From assembly GCA_947631585.1 (NCBI GenBank), contig CANRLY010000086.1, forward strand, positions 1 to 7,808: a DNA stretch of 7,808 bases, written 5' to 3'. Source of the stretch: an uncultured Clostridia bacterium (GTDB taxonomy: Bacteria > Bacillota > Clostridia > Oscillospirales > Ruminococcaceae). Positions 1 through 5,147 of the stretch are shown here, one piece after another. Position numbers and translations under genes: made by a program. Each line of letters starts with the position of its first letter. Within the stretch, counting starts at the first letter, position 1. The notes beneath the pieces were generated by a model that was not told the origin of the DNA, ran no database searches, and was given only the letters and a program-made list of their open reading frames with translations.

Positions 1-209
1 CCGCTGGCGCAGCTGACCGGGGCGGCAAAGCCGCCCCGGGTTCTTGCCCCACCGAAGGTGGGCAAGCAAGACCGCAGCGGTTTAATTTCGGGCTTGCAGC
101 ACCGGTGGTTCTGATTTTTCGGGAACTTCGGGTTTGTGGGATTCCGGGCGGCGAAGCCGCCCGTGGGTGGGGCTGCTGCTTTTTCGGAAACTTCCGCTCT
201 CCCGGAGGT

Positions 210-305
210 CTGCGGTCTTGAAGCTGCGCCAACGGCGCAGCTGTCCGGGGCGGCGAAGCCGCCCCGGATCCTTGCCCACCTTCGGTGGGGCAAGCAAGAC
301 CGCAT
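210..305. repeat. Cloverleaf module, unit 2 (variant with inverted hairpin 3)
   Basis: The closing stem is CTGCGGTCTTG (210-220) with CAAGACCGCA (295-304); the last pair is lost because G is replaced by T at 305. Hairpin 1 is AGCTGCGCC / GGCGCAGCT (222-230 / 234-242), loop AAC. Hairpin 2 is an 11-bp stem (244-254 / 258-268), loop GAA. Hairpin 3 is 271-294, loop TTC. It is the exact reverse complement of hairpin 3 in the other units, including the side on which the single unpaired base sits. Confidence 0.8.
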
Positions 306-442
306 GGTTTTTTGAATTTCGGATTTGCAGCACCGGGTTGGGTTGTCGCTTTTTTCAGGAACTTCGGGTTTGTGGATTTCGGGCGGCTTCGCCGCCCGGG
401 TGGGGCTGCTGCTTTTTCGGAAACTTCCGCTCTCCCGGAGGT

Positions 443-537
443 CTGCGGTCTTGAAGCTGCGCCGCCGGCGCAGCTGTCCGGGGCGGCGAAGCCGCCCCAT
501 GTCTTGCCCCACCGAAGGTGGGCAAGCAAGACCGCAG
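443..537. repeat. Cloverleaf module, unit 3
   Basis: The closing stem CTGCGGTCTTG (443-453) pairs perfectly with CAAGACCGCAG (527-537). Hairpin 1 has a 9-bp stem (455-463 / 467-475), loop GCC. Hairpin 2 has an 8-bp stem (480-487 / 491-498), loop GAA. Hairpin 3 spans 503-526, loop GAA, with one unpaired C in the 5' arm. The hairpin 1 loop differs in each complete unit (AAC, GCC, GCT) while its stem is invariant, which is what retention of the fold would give. Confidence 0.8.
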
Positions 538-670
538 CGGTTTAATTTCGGGCTTGCAGCACCGGTGGTTCTGATTTTTCGGGAATTTCGGGATTGTGGG
601 ATTCCGGGCGGCGAAGCCGCCCGGGGTGGTGGGGTTGTCGCTTTTTTCGGGAATTTCCGCTCCACCGGAG

Positions 671-770
671 ACCTGCGGTCTTGAAGCTGCGCCGCTGGCG
701 CAGCTGACCGGGGCGGCAAAGCCGCCCCGGGTTCTTGCCCCACCGAAGGTGGGCAAGCAAGACCGCAGGT
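671..770. repeat. Cloverleaf module, unit 4, last in the array
   Basis: The closing stem extends to 13 bp here: ACCTGCGGTCTTG (671-683) pairs perfectly with CAAGACCGCAGGT (758-770). Hairpin 1 is 685-693 / 697-705, loop GCT. Hairpin 2 is 10 bp (708-717 / 721-730), loop AAA. Hairpin 3 spans 734-757. A run of five T (770-774) follows directly, so on the plus strand this copy could act as a bulky terminator-like structure for transcription entering from the left; that use is inference. The array stops here and the spacer half is absent. Confidence 0.75.
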
Positions 771-810
771 TTTTCTGAGAAGCTCAGGTGCTAGGCGGCA
801 AGTACGGAAA

Positions 811-818
811 CATACAAT
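811..818 (+). promoter_or_regulatory. Candidate sigma-E type -10 element of sigK
   Basis: CATACAAT matches the sporulation sigma-E -10 consensus (cATACAnT) exactly and lies 33 bp before the sigK start codon, so transcription would begin near 825. No good sigma-E -35 is visible 13-15 bp upstream. In Bacillus subtilis sigK is transcribed by sigma-E together with the activator SpoIIID, so a weak -35 would not be surprising. The match is seen; the regulatory role is inferred from the family. Confidence 0.55.
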
Positions 819-851
819 ATCAGTGAGACTAAATCGAAAGGCTGTGAGCAA

Positions 852-1544
852 ATGATATACAAGATCATCGACTTCATACTGGGCAACCTGCTGTTCTTTG
901 CGCTGCACTTTGAAAAACAAGGGGCTTTCCCGAAGCCGCTGTCCGCCAGAGAAGAAAGGGAATGTTTTGAAAAAATGGCTCAGGGGGATAAGTCCGCACG
1001 GGAAAAGCTTATCCGGCATAACCTGCGGCTTGTGGCGCACATCATCAAAAAATATTACTCCGCTAACCACGACCCCGACGACCTTATCTCTATCGGAACT
1101 ATCGGTCTGATAAAAGCTGCCTCCACTTTTGACTACACCAAAGGCAACCGCTTCGCTACATATGCCAGCAAATGCGTAGAAAACGAAATACTTATGTACT
1201 TCCGGGCGGCTAAGAAAAACGCCGGCGAACTCTACTTTGACAGCCCTATCGACACCGACAAGGACGGCAACCAGCTCACGCTTATGGACATTGTTGCTGA
1301 TGATGAGAACGTCCCGGACAGGATCGAACTGCTCATAAGCTCGGAACAGCTGTACAAGTTCGTGGCGGCTTCCCTGGATAAAAGAGAAGCTCAGATAATC
1401 ACCCTGCGGTACGGTCTGTACAACAAGCCCCCTCTTACCCAAAGGGAAGTTGCCAGAAAACTGGGGATCTCCCGCTCTTACGTCTCACGAATCGAGAAAA
1501 AAGCTCTTGAAAAACTCAGAAACAGCTACGAAAAAGGTGAATGA
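852..1544 (+). CDS. sigK: RNA polymerase sporulation sigma factor SigK (pro-sigma-K form)
   Basis: Sigma-70 family factor that in endospore formers directs late mother-cell transcription (coat and cortex maturation, mother-cell lysis). The 230-residue length is about that of B. subtilis SigK. Region 2 is clear: DDLISIGTIGLIKAA (76-90, core binding) and RFATYASKCVENEILMYFR (100-118, -10 recognition). Region 4 ends in a helix-turn-helix, LTQREVARKLGISRSYVSR (195-213). The hydrophobic N-terminus (residues 1-20, rich in I, L and F) followed by AFPKPLS aligns with the pro-sequence of Bacillus pro-sigma-K, so activation by a SpoIVFB-type intramembrane protease is likely; the cut would fall near residue 18-20. 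The gene is intact, with no skin-like element inside it. The ATG has a modest AAAGG at 837-841. No terminator follows; the next gene's promoter starts 22 bp after the stop. Confidence 0.93.
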   Translation: MIYKIIDFILGNLLFFALHFEKQGAFPKPLSAREERECFEKMAQGDKSAREKLIRHNLRLVAHIIKKYYSANHDPDDLISIGTIGLIKAASTFDYTKGNRFATYASKCVENEILMYFRAAKKNAGELYFDSPIDTDKDGNQLTLMDIVADDENVPDRIELLISSEQLYKFVAASLDKREAQIITLRYGLYNKPPLTQREVARKLGISRSYVSRIEKKALEKLRNSYEKGE

Positions 1545-1565
1545 TAAGCTTGCTTTCAAATTTTC

Positions 1566-1594
1566 TTGACAAGTATAATATTTTGGTGTATAAT
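1566..1594 (+). promoter_or_regulatory. Consensus sigma-A promoter of the surface-protein gene
   Basis: TTGACA (1566-1571) and TATAAT (1589-1594) are both perfect and separated by exactly 17 bp. Transcription should start near 1601, leaving a ~75-nt leader. This promoter lies inside the 5' extension of the downstream reading frame, which shows that the in-frame ATG at 1541 is not the start. A second TATAAT at 1574-1579 lies within the spacer and has no partner -35. Confidence 0.88.
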
Positions 1595-1659
1595 TATTGT
1601 GTATCAATAAAGACCGGCGAACTTGCTTTTTTGCGGCGGTGCGCTGAAGTATTTTTTCA

Positions 1660-1666
1660 GGAGGGA
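1660..1666 (+). promoter_or_regulatory. Ribosome binding site deciding the start at 1676
   Basis: GGAGGG within CAGGAGGG sits 9-10 bases before ATG 1676. It selects this codon, which also places a textbook signal peptide at the N-terminus, over the upstream in-frame ATG at 1541, which overlaps the sigK stop. Confidence 0.8.
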
Positions 1667-1675
1667 AATGTAAAA

Positions 1676-3049
1676 ATGAGGCTATCTAAGCTGTTTTCAA
1701 TAGTCTTTGCCGCAGCAGCTGCACTGGCTGTGCTGCCTCTTCAGGCGGCGGCTGAGGACGACATCATCTTGACCGACAAGGACGTCCAGGCGGACAAGGA
1801 CTGGGGTCAGGCTATAACCGTCCAGGGGAACGACCTTGACCCGTCTATTTTCAAAGAGGGCTGCACTGTTGTGGTCGAATACACCGGCGACCCGGTGGAG
1901 TTCATTCTCCAGAGCTGGAACGACCCGTCTATACCCGGCTGCGATAAGGAGGTCTGGGCGCAGGTCAAACCCTCCACCGACAAGGACGGCGTTGCGACCT
2001 TTACCTATGCCGACATCAAAAAGGCTTTCATCGACAACAACGATTCCTCCTGGGAATGTCTGAAGGCTTACCATGTGGGCGTTACCACCCAGGACACCGT
2101 GGTACACAAAGCCTACATCACCTACGCTTCCGCAGGCGACAAGAAACCGGCAGCCGCTGAGGATAAAAAACCTGCCGAGGACAAAAAGCCGGCTGAGGAC
2201 TCCGCAGCAAGCAGCTCAGGCGGAGACGAACCTACCATTTCGTTTGATATGAGCGACTGGAACAAGTATGTCAAACTCACTCCGGACGCTTCCATCGCAG
2301 GCATAAACCTTACTACCACAAATTCCGGTCAGTACCAGGGCGCAACTCTTAACGTCAGCGTAAATATGCCCTCTGACCTGGAGGGAAAATACCCCTCCTT
2401 CGCTTCCAGCCAGAAAGACGACGACGGCAATCTTATTTACCCCGACGCAGCAAACGAGGACGCTGAATATGTTAAAATGGGCATGGAAATGAACGCTTCC
2501 GACTTCGGGCTGAAAAACTTTGACGGCTGCACTATGACCCTGAAATACCTTTTCAACGAGGACGTAGCCGATATCCTTATGGGAAGCGGCGTTTACATCT
2601 ACTCGGCAAACGATGAGTACGAGATACTTTCCAGAAACGCCATAAACCTGAAAGTCGATACCATCACAAGAGAAAACATCGACTACTACACCACCGGCTT
2701 CGCTTCTGTTCTGCCGGATTCCTCTTCAACCAAGATAATCATTGAACTCCCCCTGCTCAAAGCCTACAAAGGGGACGTGATGAGAATAGACAACATCGTT
2801 ATCACCAAGCCGGACGGCTCTACGATGGGCAATCTGGACGGTTACAACGACACCGCAAAGCCGATGAACGAATCCGACGGAAAGATCAAGATACAGGGTA
2901 CCAAGACTGAGGACAGTTCCGCTCCCGCCAAAAAGGAAGCCAAGAGCGGCGGCTTCAATCCGCTGATAATCGTTATTGCCGTGGTCATAGTGGCAGTGGT
3001 GGCTTTCCTGGTGTTCTTCTTCATCAGGCGCAAAAACAACTATTATTAA
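1676..3049 (+). CDS. Membrane-anchored surface protein with two putative carbohydrate-binding-like modules
   Basis: 457 residues with type I membrane topology. A signal peptide (1-26: RLSK, hydrophobic core, QAAA cleavage region) leads into an extracellular module at about 27-150 containing Trp 43, 81, 94 and 126. The motifs VVVEYTGDPVEFILQSW and GVATFTYADI resemble beta-sandwich accessory modules found on ruminococcal cellulases; this is my recognition, not a search result. A KKPAED-repeat linker (156-184) leads to a second beta-rich module (about 185-380, starting TISFDMSDWNKYV and ending MRIDNIVITKPDG). A Lys/Ser-rich linker follows, then one transmembrane helix (about 428-450) and a short RRKNNYY cytoplasmic tail. 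There is no catalytic domain, dockerin or LPXTG. A role in holding polysaccharide at the cell surface fits the GH5 gene nearby but is inference. It has its own sigma-A promoter and terminator, so it is a separate unit from sigK. Confidence 0.85.
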   Translation: MRLSKLFSIVFAAAAALAVLPLQAAAEDDIILTDKDVQADKDWGQAITVQGNDLDPSIFKEGCTVVVEYTGDPVEFILQSWNDPSIPGCDKEVWAQVKPSTDKDGVATFTYADIKKAFIDNNDSSWECLKAYHVGVTTQDTVVHKAYITYASAGDKKPAAAEDKKPAEDKKPAEDSAASSSGGDEPTISFDMSDWNKYVKLTPDASIAGINLTTTNSGQYQGATLNVSVNMPSDLEGKYPSFASSQKDDDGNLIYPDAANEDAEYVKMGMEMNASDFGLKNFDGCTMTLKYLFNEDVADILMGSGVYIYSANDEYEILSRNAINLKVDTITRENIDYYTTGFASVLPDSSSTKIIIELPLLKAYKGDVMRIDNIVITKPDGSTMGNLDGYNDTAKPMNESDGKIKIQGTKTEDSSAPAKKEAKSGGFNPLIIVIAVVIVAVVAFLVFFFIRRKNNYY

Positions 3050-3075
3050 TAGTATATTTTCTGAAAATATAAGAC

Positions 3076-3112
3076 AGCTCCGGCGAATGTGACAAGTCGC
3101 CGGAGCTTTTTT
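3076..3112 (+). terminator. Rho-independent terminator of the surface-protein gene
   Basis: An 11-bp perfect stem, AGCTCCGGCGA (3076-3086) with TCGCCGGAGCT (3097-3107), has a 10-nt loop and ends in six T (3107-3112). A second, AT-rich hairpin (3053-3060 / 3064-3071) lies just after the stop codon and may assist or protect the 3' end. Confidence 0.93.
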
Positions 3113-3133
3113 GTAATTTTTTACATTTCTTCT

Positions 3134-3163
3134 GTATAAACAACGGCTGCACTGTTAAAAATA
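3134..3163 (+). promoter_or_regulatory. Candidate sigma-F (forespore) promoter of spoIIQ
   Basis: GTATA (3134-3138) matches the sigma-F -35 consensus GYWTA. After exactly 15 bp, GTTAAAAATA (3154-3163) matches the -10 consensus GGNRANANTW at nine of ten positions. SpoIIQ is a classic sigma-F target in B. subtilis, so the promoter and the gene's identity support each other. The -35 also fits sigma-G (GNATR). A weaker sigma-A reading (TTGTAA 3111-3116, 18 bp, TATAAA 3135-3140) overlaps it and is the main alternative. Confidence 0.65.
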
Positions 3164-3234
3164 CCTATAGCAGTAGAGAAAATTACGCTCACTGAAAGTT
3201 TAACAGTTACAGAGTTTCAGAAAGGAATGTATTT

Positions 3235-3933
3235 ATGAAAAAACCGGATCTTAAAAAAGCGGCTGCATTTTTCAAAGGAAAAGGCGTTTACATGGCGGTT
3301 GCAGGCTGCGCTGTCGTGGTGGGAGCAGCCGGATATCTGGCTTACAACAGAGCCGTAAAGGATATCAGCAGCGAAGTGAACTTCGCTCCGCCGGACAGCA
3401 GTTCTGTTTTGCAGGCAGGGGGAACTCCCCAGACTCTGCCGCCGGACAGCCCGTCTGTCCTGCCGCCGAAGGTCACCGACCAGCAGGAGGAGCAGTCGCC
3501 GGGAAGCGTTACTTCCGGACTGGAGGAAAGCGTTCAGACCGCTGTTGAAGTCCAGCCCAGATTCATGCCTGTTGCCGGAGACAGGATACTCCAGCCTTTC
3601 AGCAACGGCGATCTGGTCAAGTCGGAAACGCTGAACGTCTGGAAAACTCATGACGGCGTTGACCTGGGCACTGTCACCGATGCCGGTCAGGACCCCATGT
3701 GGGGTTATTATATCAAGATCGACCACGGCAAGGGCGTGACCGGGTACTATTACAACCTTGCTCAGGCGATGGCGGTGAAAGTCGGCGACAAGGTGGACGC
3801 CGGTGACGTTATCGGAGCAGTGGGAAGTTCCGCCGAAGCGGAGACCGCCATGGAACCCCATCTGCACTTTGCCTTACAGCAGAACGGTCAGTGGATAGAC
3901 CCGGTAGAGTATATCTCCCCCTCGGACAAATAA
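3235..3933 (+). CDS. spoIIQ: SpoIIQ-like M23-family (LytM-fold) stage II sporulation protein
   Basis: 232 residues: a short basic cytoplasmic N-terminus, one transmembrane helix (18-37), a Pro/Ser/Gln-rich stalk (about 45-108), then an M23/LytM domain (about 110-228). SpoIIQ is made in the forespore and, with SpoIIIAH from the mother cell, builds the channel across the intermembrane space. Zinc-ligand motifs are present: H139 and D143 in THDGVDL, and H209/H211 in EPHLHFAL. The usual YxH motif is YYYNL, with Asn174 replacing the His, and Bacillus SpoIIQ also lacks this His (YQSL). Between VDL (142-144) and GTV, the ~15-residue strand pair usual in M23 domains is missing, so hydrolase activity is doubtful. 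The ATG has AAAGGA eight bases upstream. Sigma-F promoter and SigK neighbourhood support SpoIIQ over a generic cell-wall peptidase, which remains the alternative. Confidence 0.8.
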   Translation: MKKPDLKKAAAFFKGKGVYMAVAGCAVVVGAAGYLAYNRAVKDISSEVNFAPPDSSSVLQAGGTPQTLPPDSPSVLPPKVTDQQEEQSPGSVTSGLEESVQTAVEVQPRFMPVAGDRILQPFSNGDLVKSETLNVWKTHDGVDLGTVTDAGQDPMWGYYIKIDHGKGVTGYYYNLAQAMAVKVGDKVDAGDVIGAVGSSAEAETAMEPHLHFALQQNGQWIDPVEYISPSDK

Positions 3934-3958
3934 CCGACTAACTGACCAACTTACTAAC

Positions 3959-4001
3959 GCAAAACAAAAAACCGCCGGCAGCTCCGGCGGCTTTGTTTTG
4001 C
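3959..4001. terminator. Bidirectional terminator between convergent genes
   Basis: CCGCCGG (3972-3978) and CCGGCGG (3984-3990) form a GC stem with loop CAGCT. Flanking GCAAAACAAA (3959-3968) and TTTGTTTTGC (3992-4001) extend the pairing and give a U-rich 3' side on both strands. It lies 25 bp after the spoIIQ stop and 23 bp after the end of the opposing gene, so it serves both. Confidence 0.9.
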
Positions 4002-4024
4002 CTGTTATGGGGACTTTTCGACTA

Positions 4025-4309
4025 TTACTTATCGGTATCCTCAACGGGTTCTTCGACTTTATCAAGGTCAGCCTCTACATCGTCTGTAGTCTCAACTGCC
4101 TCGGCGTCTGCTTCTGCTTCTTTTTCAACAGCAGCTTCAGCCTCGCAAGCCTCGTCTGCGCAGCAATCGCAGCAGCAGTCGTCCAGCTCCTCGTCAAGTT
4201 CCTCATAATCATAATCTTCCATCTCTTTACGCTTCTTGAAAGCGAAAACAGCGGCAACAGCTGCGCCTGCGGCAGCCAGTCCGGCAAAGATCTTCCAGCC
4301 CTTGGCCAT
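4025..4309 (-). CDS. Small acidic membrane-anchored protein with a Cys cluster, function unknown
   Basis: 94 residues. An N-terminal Ala/Gly-rich transmembrane helix (about 5-24, IFAGLAAAGAAVAAVFAF) is followed by the basic stop KKRK (25-28), then a tail dominated by Glu and Asp. Six Cys sit in CCCDCCADEAC (positions 45, 46, 47, 49, 50, 55), and the end is low-complexity and probably disordered. The start is ATG 4309, because AAAGGAG (4325-4319) lies nine bases before it; an upstream in-frame TTG at 4318 touches the Shine-Dalgarno sequence and is unlikely. It has its own strong promoter, so it should be expressed independently of rsmE. The layout loosely recalls YtxH-type small membrane proteins, but the Cys cluster is not part of that family as I know it. 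Metal binding is possible but only a guess. Confidence 0.75.
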   Translation of the reverse strand: MAKGWKIFAGLAAAGAAVAAVFAFKKRKEMEDYDYEELDEELDDCCCDCCADEACEAEAAVEKEAEADAEAVETTDDVEADLDKVEEPVEDTDK

Positions 4310-4318
4310 AGTAAACAA

Positions 4319-4325
4319 CTCCTTT
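4319..4325 (-). promoter_or_regulatory. Ribosome binding site deciding the start at 4309
   Basis: AAAGGAG on the minus strand has nine bases of spacing to ATG 4309 and none to TTG 4318, so the shorter form of the small Cys-cluster protein is the right one. Confidence 0.8.
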
Positions 4326-4344
4326 AACTGTAGTATTTCAATTA

Positions 4345-4373
4345 ATTATATCATACCTGCAAAAAGATTTCAA
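4345..4373 (-). promoter_or_regulatory. Strong sigma-A promoter of the small Cys-cluster protein
   Basis: On the minus strand, TTGAAA (4373-4368) and TATAAT (4350-4345) are separated by 17 bp, and an extended -10 TGA precedes TATAAT. The start point should be near 4338, giving a ~30-nt leader. The -35 forms one arm of an imperfect palindrome running 4368-4406. Confidence 0.82.
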
Positions 4374-4414
4374 GTATTTTTACAAAAAATCTTAAAATTC
4401 TTGAAAACAGCGGC

Positions 4415-5134
4415 TCACATATTTCCTGAAAGGTGCATCATAATGCTCAGAGCAGCCACCGGAGCGGTCTCGCAGCGGAGTATCCTTTTGCCCAGGGAGA
4501 CAGCCTTTGCGCCTTTTGAAATACAAAGCTCCACCTCCTGCGGCTCGAATCCGCCTTCGCTCCCGACCAAAAGTCCGGCTGTGGAAGCTTTTTCAATGCC
4601 TGTTTTATCCATCGGCTCTCCGCCCTTTTCGTAGCAGATGACCGGACATTGGCAGGCTGACAGCTGCTCCGCTGCCTGTTCAATTGTTACTATTCCCGAA
4701 ATTTCGGGGATAATTCCCCTGCCGCTTTGTTTGGCGGCTTGTTCTGCTATTTTTTGCAGTCGCTGCCGTTTTTTCTCAAAATCACTGGGGGAAGGTCTGC
4801 TGACACATCTGGCGGTCAGCACGGGAACTATCCTGCTTGCTCCCAGTTCCACCGCTTTCTGCACCACAAACTCCAGCTTATCACCTTTTGGAACAGCCTG
4901 AAACAGCGTAAGATACAGGCTGGGTTCGCTTTCAGACGGTGCGCTGTACCTTATCTCACAGGTGACCGTATCAGCCGTGAACCCTTTTATCACGCCAAAG
5001 TAGTCGGTACCCTGATAGCAGAGGGTAAGTTCCTCGCCTGCTCTCATTCTCAGCGACCTGCCGATATGTCGGGCATTTTCCCCGATAAGCACCGTCTCAG
5101 CGTCGGGTCTTTCGTTCACAAAAAATTTCGGCAT
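4415..5134 (-). CDS. rsmE: 16S rRNA (uracil(1498)-N(3))-methyltransferase RsmE
   Basis: Cytoplasmic SPOUT-class enzyme that methylates N3 of U1498 in 16S rRNA using S-adenosylmethionine. 239 residues from ATG 5134, normal for the family. The N-terminal PUA-like domain (about 1-68) begins MPKFFVN, the family's usual opening. The SPOUT domain has VPKGDKLEFVVQKAVELGA, then KIAEQAAKQSGR, and the SAM-binding knot segments GSEGGF and LGKRILRCETAPVAAL (usually GPEGG and RILRTETA). A GTG at 5143 would add three residues and start four bases after the upstream GH5 stop; neither start has a strong Shine-Dalgarno sequence. It is probably co-transcribed with, and perhaps translationally coupled to, the GH5 gene. 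No convincing terminator follows before the next gene's promoter. Confidence 0.93.
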   Translation of the reverse strand: MPKFFVNERPDAETVLIGENARHIGRSLRMRAGEELTLCYQGTDYFGVIKGFTADTVTCEIRYSAPSESEPSLYLTLFQAVPKGDKLEFVVQKAVELGASRIVPVLTARCVSRPSPSDFEKKRQRLQKIAEQAAKQSGRGIIPEISGIVTIEQAAEQLSACQCPVICYEKGGEPMDKTGIEKASTAGLLVGSEGGFEPQEVELCISKGAKAVSLGKRILRCETAPVAALSIMMHLSGNM

Positions 5135-5147
5135 AAATTTCACATCT

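Larger units (their letters stand above)
1..770. repeat. Tandem array of ~230-bp GC-rich cloverleaf-forming units
   Basis: Four copies of GGCGCAGCTG start at 6, 234, 467 and 697, giving periods of 228, 233 and 230 bp. Taking the closing-stem start as the boundary, the units are 1-209 (missing about 19 bp at the left edge), 210-442, 443-672 and 673-770 (cloverleaf half only). Long identities support tandem duplication: 1-77 equals 692-768, 43-125 equals 503-585, and 165-230 equals 398-463. Each unit has a structured half of about 95 nt (an 11-bp closing stem around three hairpins) and a spacer half with one more hairpin and T-tracts. The array continues beyond the window on the left. No coding function is supported: several frames on both strands are open, but only as low-complexity Arg/Pro/Gly-rich translations that repeat with the unit. 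Possible natures are a structured non-coding RNA array, a REP/BIME-like palindromic DNA repeat, or a non-autonomous element. I do not recognise a named family. Confidence 0.9.

Noticed and set aside
1..770. CRISPR array, tRNA cluster or integron attC sites
   Set aside because: The unit is ~230 bp with no unique spacers. The cloverleaf has no anticodon arm, D/T-loop consensus or tRNA-like acceptor. There is no integrase or cassette gene structure in view.
82..778. Several open frames on both strands across the repeat array, up to 133 codons
   Set aside because: Their translations are Arg/Pro/Gly-rich, repeat with the DNA unit, exist in many frames at once, and lack sensible ribosome binding sites. 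They arise because the GC-rich repeat has few stop codons.
1613..1640. Leader hairpin (ACCGGCG / CGGCGGT) as a riboswitch or attenuator
   Set aside because: One mismatch, a 14-base loop and no known riboswitch features. Too weak to call.
1541..1675. N-terminal extension of the surface protein to the ATG at 1541
   Set aside because: A perfect sigma-A promoter lies inside it, there is no ribosome binding site, and the extension would precede an obvious signal peptide at 1676.
3993..4208. Plus-strand Ser/Ala-rich frame of 71 codons
   Set aside because: It is the antisense shadow of the Glu/Asp-rich tail of the minus-strand protein and overlaps the bidirectional terminator.
4316..4318. TTG start for the small Cys-cluster protein
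   Set aside because: It directly touches the Shine-Dalgarno sequence, leaving no spacing; ATG 4309 has nine bases.
4368..4414. Terminator after rsmE
   Set aside because: The only symmetric element is AT-rich, lacks a GC stem and is better explained as part of the next promoter.
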